DNA of 64,000 nt from Opitutia bacterium. GTDB taxonomy: Bacteria > Verrucomicrobiota > Verrucomicrobiia > Opitutales > Seribacteraceae. The stretch is taken from positions 19,836 through 83,835 of the forward strand of contig PAZC01000024.1 in NCBI GenBank assembly GCA_002716045.1. The letters run 5' to 3'. Below, piece after piece: positions 37,049 through 45,714 of this stretch (position 1 is its first letter; each line of letters starts with the position of its first letter). A model generated the notes under the pieces. It had not been told where the DNA came from and searched no databases. It saw only the letters and a list, made by a program, of their open reading frames with translations. The translations under genes and the position numbers were made by a program.

Positions 37049-38360
37049 ATGAAATATTTAATATATCCGTTCGCCTTTCTTTTTATCTTTCTGAGTCCTT
37101 CGGTTTTTGCGGACGAGGGACTGCGAAACAGGCTCAAGGACGAACTTTCTCGAAACGGCGACCATTGGACTTACAACGATATAGAAGGCGGCTTTGCCGA
37201 GGCCAAGCGGACGGGAAAACCACTCTTCATTACCTTTCGTTGCGTGCCATGCGAGGCTTGCGAAGGCTTTGACGCAGAGGTTGCCAAGGGTAGCGAGCAG
37301 CTCATGGAGTTGGCTCGTAAAAAATTTGTCTGCGTGCGTCGAGTCGAGATGAAGGGAGTTGACCTTTCGCTCTTCCAGTTTGACAAGGACCTTAGTTGGG
37401 CCGCCATGTTCCTTAACGCCGACCGTACTATTTACGCGCGGTACGGCACCCAGTCGGCCGAAGGGGCCGATGCCTACAATTCTCTTGCTTCGCTAAAAAA
37501 GACCATGGAACGCGTGCTTGCCCTGCACGCTCGTTATCCCGGTAACGCCGCCATGCTGAAAGGCAAGACGGGTAGGCCTTTGCCGTATCGAACGGCCATG
37601 GAAATGCCTGGATTGAAGAACAAGGATAAGTATGCCCAGAAAACAGAGCGTCAGAACTGTATCCATTGCCACAACATTCATGATGCCGAGTATGCGTGGG
37701 CTCAGAAAAAGGGTAATTTTTCCATCCAGATGCTGTGGCGCTATCCATTGCCGGAGAACCTAGGCATACAAATCTAACGAGATGACGGCACCTTGGTGAA
37801 AAGCGTCAATCCTGGCTCTCCGGCATCTCAGGCGCGTCCGTGCAGGAGATGTCCTTTGGTATGCGGATGATCAGGTGTTGGCCTCGATTTCCGACCTGCA
37901 GTGGGTGTTGCATAACTTGTCCGGCGGCTCAACAAGCGTTACTCTTAGAGTGGGTAGGGCAGGCGTTTCCCAGACCATGGTTCTTCGTTTGCCGGTGAAT
38001 TGGAAGAAGACGGATTTTTCCTGGCGGGGTTCGATGTACTCGATCGACCCGAAGTTGGGCTTTTGGGCTGTTCCGCTTAAGCCAGAGGAGTTGGCCAAAC
38101 GGAAGATTCAGGTTCGGGGCAAGGCATTCGTCATCAAGTGGATCAACCACAGCTCGCCTGCTGGACGCGAGTTATTCAAAGCCGGGTTCAAGCAAAATGA
38201 CGTCCTCGTGGAGTATGCTGGCAAGCCCATTGACATGGATATGCGCGGCATGAATGCGGATCTCAAAACCAATTACAAAGTGGGCCAAAGGCTACCTCTG
38301 ACCGCGATCCGAGGGAGCAAGCGGATCGAGGCTCAAGTCAAGTTGGTTGCCAACGACTAA
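37049..38360 (+). pseudogene. Apparently interrupted thioredoxin-like / CxxCH / PDZ protein gene
   Basis: ORF 37049-37777 ends at a TAA inside what reads as the start of a PDZ domain ('PENLGIQI*RDDGTLVKSVNPGSPASQA'); the PDZ continues one frame over as '...GDVLWYADDQVLASISDLQWVLHNLSGG...' in ORF 37875-38360. Confidence 0.6.
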
Positions 38361-38395
38361 CCTGATTGGATTGCCTGTTTGCAAGCTGGAGGCGA

Positions 38396-39805
38396 TCAAC
38401 CACCCTTTACACGCAATACGTTTCGCACTGAATCGAGGTAGCGCCCAACGTTATCGCGTGGTTTGAGCAACTGGGCTCGCTCCAGTAGTTTGACGGCTTC
38501 ACTGTACTTGGATTTCGCAACCAGCATCTGGGCATGTTCAACCAAGGCGTCGACTGTGGTTTCCTCCACCTTGGCTGCCCGCTCGAAATAAAAGCTTGCC
38601 TCCACGAAATCCTTTTTCTTTTTCCAGAAATAACGGCCGCGCATCAACAGGGCTTGGCCGTTGTTCGGCCGTACCTGAAGTATGGAGGCAAGAAAGGAAT
38701 CGGCCTTCTCTGCTTGTCCGCGGGCCAGGGAGACTCGAGCTCGCAAGGTCAGCAGGGCTAGTTTGTTTTCCTCTGTCAGCGCTTGGTTGAACTTCGCCTC
38801 AATGCGGTCTAAATAGTCGAATCCCTCTGCATAGGATCCTTTGTCAACCAGTATGTGAGCCACCCTAATGAAACGGGCGACGTCCAGGTTGCCTCGTTTC
38901 TCGAGGGCAGCTTGATAGGTGGAGAGCGCAAGGGCGGGGAGTTCCAGGTTATGATAAAGGTCGCCTAGCAGTAGGTATCCCCTGACGTCCAGTTCATCGA
39001 GTCGTCGCAAGGTTTCCAGGTTGATGGCGGCTTTCATGGGTTTGCCCAGGGCAACGTAGGCATTGGTTTGCGAAAGCCAGTAGAATGATTGATCAGGCTC
39101 TTTTTCGATTAACTCATCCAGCATGGCGACTGCTTCCGCATGCCTTTCGGTTTCAAGTAGACAGTTAACCAGTCCATTATGAGCGTCCCTCCCATCTGGA
39201 TTCCGAAGAATGGCTGCTCGATAGGCGTTTTCGGCGGAGGCGAACTTTTCTTGGTTCAAGTAGCAGTAGCCGAGCGCCACGAAGGCCACACCCTCGTTTT
39301 CGCCCAATGAAATGGCCTTGAGCAAGGCTTCGGTCGCTTCTTCGAAATGGCCTTGTTGCACCAAGACTAACCCCAGGTTCTTGTGCGCCCGCAGGAAACT
39401 TGGAAATTTTCCAATTGTCACTCGGTAGCCTTGAGCGGCCCGGGTGAGTTCTCCGTTTTGGAAATGCAAGGTGGCCAAGGTGAAGTCGAGGGCGGCGCTG
39501 GATTCTTGTTTGATCTCTTTTTGCAAGGTTTGAATGGCCGCTACGTGATCGTTCTGGGCCTGACTTACCACTTTGCGCAGTAGGTCCTGCTCCTTGCGGT
39601 CGACCTTGGGCTCGATTCCTGCCCGGAATCCATAATCTCCTACGAAGCTGCGGATAAAGCGCGGACTGCTCCAGAACTCCTGGCCCAAGACATGGCTAAT
39701 GGGAAGGAGTTCGGGCATATCTTTCTCTTGTGCCACCACTTGCTCCAGAGATGTTGGCCAAGCCAACGTCAATAAGACAGTCAGTTTCGGGAGGAAGTCC
39801 TTCAT
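38396..39805 (-). CDS. Tetratricopeptide repeat protein
   Basis: Multiple TPR units ('EATEALLKAISLGENEGVAFVALGYCYLNQEKFASAENAYRAAILRNPDGRDAHNGL'); signal peptide. Confidence 0.88.
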   Translation of the reverse strand: MKDFLPKLTVLLTLAWPTSLEQVVAQEKDMPELLPISHVLGQEFWSSPRFIRSFVGDYGFRAGIEPKVDRKEQDLLRKVVSQAQNDHVAAIQTLQKEIKQESSAALDFTLATLHFQNGELTRAAQGYRVTIGKFPSFLRAHKNLGLVLVQQGHFEEATEALLKAISLGENEGVAFVALGYCYLNQEKFASAENAYRAAILRNPDGRDAHNGLVNCLLETERHAEAVAMLDELIEKEPDQSFYWLSQTNAYVALGKPMKAAINLETLRRLDELDVRGYLLLGDLYHNLELPALALSTYQAALEKRGNLDVARFIRVAHILVDKGSYAEGFDYLDRIEAKFNQALTEENKLALLTLRARVSLARGQAEKADSFLASILQVRPNNGQALLMRGRYFWKKKKDFVEASFYFERAAKVEETTVDALVEHAQMLVAKSKYSEAVKLLERAQLLKPRDNVGRYLDSVRNVLRVKGG

Positions 39806-40479
39806 CAGTCGACGATGGTGAAGCGAACAGGCAACACGAATTGGGTTTTCACAGGCTTTCCATTGTAGGTCGGGACCGTGTATGGAGTGTCCTCGGCCGC
39901 TTCGATCGAGGGAGGGGCAAAGTCGGCGTGGCTGGCTGAAATCAGGCTTTCGACTCGCAGCACGCCTTTCTCGTCAATTTGGACAAGCAGGCGCACTTCC
40001 CCTTGAATTCCCTTGCGCTTGAGATGCGCAGGGTATCGCAACCTGCTTTTCCGTAGAGCAACTGGTCGCTGGTCCAATTGATGGAGTTCGAAAACAAGGT
40101 CACCATCGAAGTCTGCGCTACGAGCAAACTGGTCGATAGTGAATGCCGAGCGGAATTCCCCCGGACCTACGGCCAAGGAAGCTTCCAAGGCTTGGAGGGA
40201 GAGCTTCGGCCTTTCCGGTTTCATTTCCTTCGGCTTGGGGGCATCCTTTTTTGCTTCTTCGATTTTCTTTTCCAACTTTGGCTTGGGAGGCGGAGGCTTG
40301 GCCAATTCCACCCAGTCAATTTTTCTTACGTCCCATAATTCTCCTTGCGCTAGTTGTGAAAAGGGGAGCAGGAGGAAAGTCAAAAGGGTGGCAACTATCG
40401 AGGCCAGCACGCTCGGCATTAAGTTGCCAGTTGGCATTAGGCCATCTGGTTCGCTGTCGCCTTTGTGACGTTTCTTCAT
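39805..40479 (-). CDS. TonB family protein (energy transducer)
   Basis: N-terminal TM, Pro/Lys/Glu-rich linker 'AKPPPPKPKLEKKIEEAKKDAPKPKEMKPERP', C-terminal 'SRLRYPAHLKRKGIQGEVRLLVQIDEKGVLRVESLISASHADF...PTYNGKPVKTQFVLPVRF'. Confidence 0.88.
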   Translation of the reverse strand: MKKRHKGDSEPDGLMPTGNLMPSVLASIVATLLTFLLLPFSQLAQGELWDVRKIDWVELAKPPPPKPKLEKKIEEAKKDAPKPKEMKPERPKLSLQALEASLAVGPGEFRSAFTIDQFARSADFDGDLVFELHQLDQRPVALRKSRLRYPAHLKRKGIQGEVRLLVQIDEKGVLRVESLISASHADFAPPSIEAAEDTPYTVPTYNGKPVKTQFVLPVRFTIVD

Positions 40480-40483
40480 CCTG

Positions 40484-40882
40484 TTATTTGACTGCAGCTA
40501 ATTTCACCGCTTTGGCTCCGGCCCCAAGAGCGGCATCCATCACCCGGACTGCCAAGCCGGCGCGAGCGCCTTCTTCCACTCGGAGCAAGACCGGTTGTGG
40601 TTTGCCGGTGGACGCGGTGCTTACCACGCCGCCCACACCTCCAATGCCTAGTTCGCGCCCGTCGCGCAACACTTGTCCTTGGGCAGTTAGATCTAAAATC
40701 AAGGGTTCATCCAACTTTCTCTTTGGGTCGGAAGTGTCTTGATGGTGGGACGTGAGTCCGACCTCATTGACGAAGGAAGTGGCCACGATGAAGAAGATGA
40801 GCAGAATGAATACCATGTCGATCAGGGGCGAAACGTTGATTTCAACTGTTTCCTGACGGTATTTGGAAAGGCGGTGTTTCAC
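40484..40882 (-). CDS. ExbD/TolR family biopolymer transport protein
   Basis: 'INVSPLIDMVFILLIFFIVATSFV'; likely GTG start at 40882. Confidence 0.9.
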   Translation of the reverse strand: MKHRLSKYRQETVEINVSPLIDMVFILLIFFIVATSFVNEVGLTSHHQDTSDPKRKLDEPLILDLTAQGQVLRDGRELGIGGVGGVVSTASTGKPQPVLLRVEEGARAGLAVRVMDAALGAGAKAVKLAAVK

Positions 40883-40892
40883 GATCAATTCC

Positions 40893-41309
40893 TTATGGTT
40901 TTCGCGTGGCCACGCTGACCGGGGCTCCGGCCAAACGAGCTTCTCGTATGATGCGCGCCAACTGGGCGCCGTTGGCATCCCGGTCGACTTGCACGATAAC
41001 CGGAACGTCCACGTCGCGCCGCAATTCCTCGACCAGTGGTTTTACCTGGGCCAACGGAATCGTTTCGCCACCGTAATGAATGAGGTCATTGTCGGCCAAG
41101 GCGAACAGAATGCTGTTCTTGCGCAGATCATCGATTGTTCTGGCTGAGGGTCTCTCCACTTGCACACCCGGTATTTTCACGAAGGTGGCCGACACGATGA
41201 AGAAAATGAGGAGAATGAACACGACGTCGATCAAGGGCGAAACGTTGACCGATTCGATTTCCTCGCGCTTCAGTACTTTTCTACGCAATTTCATTTGAAA
41301 TTGAGTCAC
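40893..41309 (-). CDS. ExbD/TolR family biopolymer transport protein
   Basis: 'ESVNVSPLIDVVFILLIFFIVSATFVKIPGVQVERP'. Confidence 0.93.
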   Translation of the reverse strand: MTQFQMKLRRKVLKREEIESVNVSPLIDVVFILLIFFIVSATFVKIPGVQVERPSARTIDDLRKNSILFALADNDLIHYGGETIPLAQVKPLVEELRRDVDVPVIVQVDRDANGAQLARIIREARLAGAPVSVATRKP

Positions 41310-41904
41310 GAGATGCCATTTGCCGTATGGCGTGGCTTTCCAACAGCCTAAGCAGGTGCAGCCATTCGGATCGACGTCGGGAGACCAAGTGTAGCAAAAC
41401 GTAAGCCGGTATAGCGATCAGCAGGCCCGCTTGGGTAGTCACGAGAGCTTCGGAAATTCCTCCCGAGACCAAGTCCATTTTGCGTCCCAAGTCAAGCGTC
41501 AGACCGCGAAAGGTTGCCAACATGCCATCCACCGTGCCCAGAAGTCCCAACAGCGGGGCAGCGCTGACAAGAGCCAGAAGAAAGCGAATTCTACGGTTGA
41601 GCGTTCGGGCTGTTTCACTGCGAATATTTTGGAATCGTCTACGCGTCTCCTCGCGATTCTTTCCCGTGGACAGGCAATGCCTGATAATTTCCCCGATGGC
41701 CCCACCGATTGCTTCTTGTTTCTCGACCAAGTCGTGAGGCGATGCTTTGCGTATTTCGGTGGGCATCATACGGCTCAGTCGAAAGAGTAGCTCGAAGGCT
41801 ACGAAATAGGCATAGAGGGACAGCAGAAACAATGGCAGCATAAGCGAGCCTCCTTTTTCCCAGGTGCTCCACGCCTGTGTCCAAATGTCAATCTCCGGAT
41901 TCAT
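41281..41904 (-). CDS. MotA/TolQ/ExbB proton channel family protein
   Basis: 'SAAPLLGLLGTVDGMLATFRGLTLDLGRKMDLVSGGISEALVTTQAGLLIAIPAYVLLH'. Confidence 0.92.
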   Translation of the reverse strand: MNPEIDIWTQAWSTWEKGGSLMLPLFLLSLYAYFVAFELLFRLSRMMPTEIRKASPHDLVEKQEAIGGAIGEIIRHCLSTGKNREETRRRFQNIRSETARTLNRRIRFLLALVSAAPLLGLLGTVDGMLATFRGLTLDLGRKMDLVSGGISEALVTTQAGLLIAIPAYVLLHLVSRRRSEWLHLLRLLESHAIRQMASRDSISNEIA

Positions 41905-43324
41905 TCGCGGGTGTTTCAGTTGCAATTTCTTTCTTGGCGTTGGCTGCCAAGTTGACGAATCCCGAGGCAAAGCTTTCCATCTTGGCTATTATTCCTTGTA
42001 CCCTGCGGGAGAGCAGAGCATGGACAATCAGGGCTGGTATGGCTGTGATCAAACCGAATTTTGTCGTCACCAGGGCTTCGGAGATACCTCTTGATAGCTC
42101 TGAATTTTCCGGATTGGCAAAGTGAGTGAGTTGCTGAAAGACATCAATCATGCCGGTGACGGTTCCCAATAGCCCGAGCAAGGGTGCCGCCGCCGCCGTG
42201 ACAGCTACGACCGGAAGCCATTTTTCCAGTCTAGCCTGGGCCTCGATGATTTGTTCATAGAGAACTTCCTCCAAAATTTCAGCGGATTTCCCCAAGTTTG
42301 CGCGGGCTGCTTTGGGCAAGGCCATAAATGGCATGCCGTACTTGCCTTCCAGGTCAGGTTGACCAGAGGGGTGCCGAACTGACAGGATTTGCCACGCTTT
42401 GCAAAGGGCGATCAAGGTGGACAAGAGAGCAAAGCCGAGGATCGGAAAAATCCAGACCCCTCCCTTTGCGAGTTCCTCCACCAAGGTGGGTTCGCTACTG
42501 GCCAACACGATGGCTTTCCCCAAGGTCGGGTCAAGTGGCAGGGTGATCGAGCCACCTTTCTTCTGCGTGACCGCGCCCCTGATGGTCTCTGCGATCTTGT
42601 CGGGGGTTTGCAACACCCTGGAAGAACGAGATCTCGAGAGGGAGGCCGGGTCCAATGACACACCGTTTGAAACCTCGCTACGACGGGAAAACTCAACCAC
42701 GCCGGAGGCATTCGATTCTGAGCTGGCAAAGTAGGTGGCAGGACCCAGCGAAAGAAAGTCGCCTAGTTCCTCGACGTCATCATTCGGGGTGACTGCTCGC
42801 CCCGTGAATCGTATGCCGCCATAACTTTGCTTGAGACGGTCGGCCGACATCTTGGCCAAGTCGAACTGCGGGCTAATTTCGCCCCAAGATTCATCATCTG
42901 GATCTTTTTCCGAATCAGAGAAAAGAATCTTTTTTACTGGTTCTCTTCGCAGTTCTCGCTCGGGAGAACTCAAGCCATCGAACCAACTACGGTTATATTC
43001 GCTTAGCAAGGACAGGGCGGCTTCCAAGTCGCCTTCGATTTCCTCGACTTCATCTTCGAGTTCTGCAAGCGAGGATTCCTGATTGTCCCGCAGGCGCAAT
43101 CTCCGATCGAATTCCTTCCGCTTGGACCGGGCGCTTTCCTCCAGAGAAATGGCTTCCCTTGCCATGGGGGTCTTCTCCAGTTGGTGCTCATTTCGTTGCT
43201 TGGCTAGACGCGCCAAGGCATCTTTCAGGTCACGTTTGGCAGAAGCTTCGACTTCGTCCAAGGTAGCTGCGGTCAAGCCCGGTTGGAGAAGGCAAGAGAT
43301 TCCGAATATAAGAGCAAACCTCAT
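41888..43324 (-). CDS. MotA/TolQ/ExbB family protein with long N-terminal periplasmic extension (TtpC-like)
   Basis: Signal peptide, coiled-coil N-terminal half, C-terminal 'AAAPLLGLLGTVTGMIDVFQQLTHFANPENSELSRGISEALVTTKFGLITAIPALIVH'. Confidence 0.9.
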   Translation of the reverse strand: MRFALIFGISCLLQPGLTAATLDEVEASAKRDLKDALARLAKQRNEHQLEKTPMAREAISLEESARSKRKEFDRRLRLRDNQESSLAELEDEVEEIEGDLEAALSLLSEYNRSWFDGLSSPERELRREPVKKILFSDSEKDPDDESWGEISPQFDLAKMSADRLKQSYGGIRFTGRAVTPNDDVEELGDFLSLGPATYFASSESNASGVVEFSRRSEVSNGVSLDPASLSRSRSSRVLQTPDKIAETIRGAVTQKKGGSITLPLDPTLGKAIVLASSEPTLVEELAKGGVWIFPILGFALLSTLIALCKAWQILSVRHPSGQPDLEGKYGMPFMALPKAARANLGKSAEILEEVLYEQIIEAQARLEKWLPVVAVTAAAAPLLGLLGTVTGMIDVFQQLTHFANPENSELSRGISEALVTTKFGLITAIPALIVHALLSRRVQGIIAKMESFASGFVNLAANAKKEIATETPANESGD

Positions 43325-44104
43325 TTATTCCTTCTTCTCGATTGGTCTAGCCTTGCTGGGAATTGGCAGTTCCACGAAGGTAGCCATTGCCCGTTTGTTT
43401 CGAATGGCGACCGCTTCTTTCACCTTGCTTGCCAAGCCGTCGTCTTGTGTCCAGTTCCAACCATCTTTTCCTGGTATGCCATAACCGGCAGTGGTGGCTG
43501 CTGCGTTTACGAAATAGCCTACGGAAAAGCCGTAGTAGAGCACTTGGAACTCACGAGTCTTGCCGCCTATGGTGAATTTCTGCTTCTCCAAGTTGACGCC
43601 TTGTTGAAAGAGGTTTGCTGCCTGGAGTACTGCGACCACGTTTTCCAGCCGTTCGCGCAAGGAGAACTTGCTCGATCTCTTGGGATCTTGAATGGCTTCG
43701 GCGAAACGCGCCACCCGGTCACGCAAAGGGCTTGGGAAAGCCGGTAGCAATTCCTGGGCTCTGAGCTCCAGCGAATCAATTTTCTCGGCCAGCACTTCAA
43801 CTGCATCCTTCGCTTTCAGGTGCCGTTTGTTAAGGTTTGCCCGATGGAGCGAGACGTCAGCCATTTCCGCTTCCGATTTGGCCAGATTTTTATCCAGCGA
43901 TTCATTTTCTACCTTGAGCGTGGCAATTAGGTCCTTGAGCAATTCGCGGTCCGCGTCCCAGTCAGCCTTTTCCGAGGAAATGATCCGTTCGGTTTCCACC
44001 CACTCCGCAATAAGTTGACGGGCACCCTTGACTTCAGAGCAAGCGAACCAACAGGGAAGAGTGATTCCCGCGAAGATAACCGCAAAGGTTCTAGAATTGT
44101 TCAT
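43325..44104 (-). CDS. DUF3450 family coiled-coil protein
   Basis: 'ARQLIAEWVETERIISSEKADWDADRELLKDLIATLKVENESL', '...YGFSVGYFVNAAATTAGYGIPGKDGWNW' and position upstream of the ExbB-like genes. Confidence 0.75.
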   Translation of the reverse strand: MNNSRTFAVIFAGITLPCWFACSEVKGARQLIAEWVETERIISSEKADWDADRELLKDLIATLKVENESLDKNLAKSEAEMADVSLHRANLNKRHLKAKDAVEVLAEKIDSLELRAQELLPAFPSPLRDRVARFAEAIQDPKRSSKFSLRERLENVVAVLQAANLFQQGVNLEKQKFTIGGKTREFQVLYYGFSVGYFVNAAATTAGYGIPGKDGWNWTQDDGLASKVKEAVAIRNKRAMATFVELPIPSKARPIEKKE

Positions 44105-44236
44105 GCAAAGCACCGGTGAAGGGATAAAGCTTGTGATCTTGAATTTTCCGTGAACTGCACTTTGGGTCAACCATTTCTGAGAAAGAGTCTCAATAAAGTC
44201 CTTGTCGGGTTATTCCGTAAAGCGAGCGCAAAGAAT

Positions 44237-45697
44237 TCAGTTCGCGAGTAGTTTACGGAGAATCTCATCCACCAGTTTGGGGTTTGCTTGGCCTCGAGTT
44301 GCCTTCATGACTTGCCCCTTCAGGGCATTGATAGCGTTCTCCTTGCCACCTTTGAACTCTTCCACTGCCTTGGGTTGCTCAGCGATTACCTGGGTGCAGA
44401 TGCCTTCGAGTTCCCCGGTGTCCGAGGTTTGCTTGAGACCCTTTTCCTCAACTATGGCAGATGGCATTTTTCCACTGGCAAAGATTTCGGGAAAGATCTC
44501 CTTGGCGATGTTACTGGATATCGATCCGTCTTCGACCAAGGACACGAGTTCGGCGACGTGGGCAGGTGTCATCTTGGATTTGGCGAGTGGCATCGGCCCA
44601 TTTTCATCACCTGCCGCCGCAAGTTCACGTAGCAGGTCGTTTGCGATCCAGTTGGCGGATTTCTTGGGTTGTTCGCAAATCTTTGTGGTGGCCTCGAAGA
44701 AATCGCACAACTCCTTGTCCGGGCAGAGGGCGGAGGTGGAGGAGTAAGGCAAGTCGTATTGCTCCATGAACCTGCGCTGCTTGTCGAACGGCATCTCGGG
44801 GATCTCGGCTTGCACTCGCTGGATCCATTCCTCGTCGATTTTGACTGGCATGAGATCGGGATCGGGAAAATAGCGGTAGTCATGCGCCATCTCCTTCGAA
44901 CGCATCGAGGTGGTGTAGCGTTGATCCGGGTTCCAGCGTCGGGTTTCCTGAGAGATCGTTCCTCCTTCGCGAAGAACCGAGATTTGCCTCTTGATTTCAT
45001 ATTCCACACCGTTCCGGACGCCGGAAATCGTATTGAGGTTTTTCAGTTCGACCTTGGTGCCCAGTTCGCTTTCGCCGACTGGGCGGACGCTGACGTTGGC
45101 GTCACAGCGCATTTGGCCTTTTTCCATGTCGCAGTCCGAGATGCCTGCATAGACCAAGGAGTTGCGAAGTGAGTTGAGATAGGCGAACACCTCGTCCGGA
45201 GAGAACAGGTCAGGTTCACTGACGATTTCCAGAAGAGGCGATCCAGCGCGATTGTAGTCGACCAAACTATCCTGTTCGTAATGCGTCAGTTTGCCGACGT
45301 CTTCTTCCAAATGAATGCGGGTGAGTTCCACTTTGCGATGAGATCCCATAACCGCCCGACTTTCTCCTTCCATTTCAATTTCCACTCCCCCGCCGATGCA
45401 GATTGGTTGGTCGTATTGGGAGATCTGGTAGTTTTTCGGCATGTCGGGATAGAAATAGTTCTTGCGGTCCCATTTGCATGTCCTGGCAATTTCGCAACCG
45501 AGGAGCAAGCCCACCTTGATTGATTTCTCGATGGCCTCGAGATTCATGACCGGCAAGGCTCCGGGCAGGCCTAAGACGAAGGGGTCCGTCAAGGTATTGG
45601 GCGGTTCTGCATATCCAGTGGCAGCGCGCGTGAACATCTTGGACTTGGTGTCCGCTTGGACATGCACTTCCAGACCTATGACCGCTTCGTATTCCAT
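44237..45697 (-). CDS. gatB: Aspartyl/glutamyl-tRNA amidotransferase subunit B
   Basis: 'YEAVIGLEVHVQADTKSKMF', 'YFYPDMPKNYQISQYDQPI', 'DYNRAGSPLLEIVSEPD', 'RKLL' tail. Confidence 0.97.
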   Translation of the reverse strand: MEYEAVIGLEVHVQADTKSKMFTRAATGYAEPPNTLTDPFVLGLPGALPVMNLEAIEKSIKVGLLLGCEIARTCKWDRKNYFYPDMPKNYQISQYDQPICIGGGVEIEMEGESRAVMGSHRKVELTRIHLEEDVGKLTHYEQDSLVDYNRAGSPLLEIVSEPDLFSPDEVFAYLNSLRNSLVYAGISDCDMEKGQMRCDANVSVRPVGESELGTKVELKNLNTISGVRNGVEYEIKRQISVLREGGTISQETRRWNPDQRYTTSMRSKEMAHDYRYFPDPDLMPVKIDEEWIQRVQAEIPEMPFDKQRRFMEQYDLPYSSTSALCPDKELCDFFEATTKICEQPKKSANWIANDLLRELAAAGDENGPMPLAKSKMTPAHVAELVSLVEDGSISSNIAKEIFPEIFASGKMPSAIVEEKGLKQTSDTGELEGICTQVIAEQPKAVEEFKGGKENAINALKGQVMKATRGQANPKLVDEILRKLLAN

Positions 45698-45714
45698 TTT
45701 GACGCCGATTGGTT

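Noticed and set aside
37775-37777. Programmed stop-codon readthrough or selenocysteine-type recoding in the Trx/PDZ gene
   Set aside because: The stop is TAA rather than TGA, and a separate frameshift follows; pseudogenisation or sequencing error is simpler.
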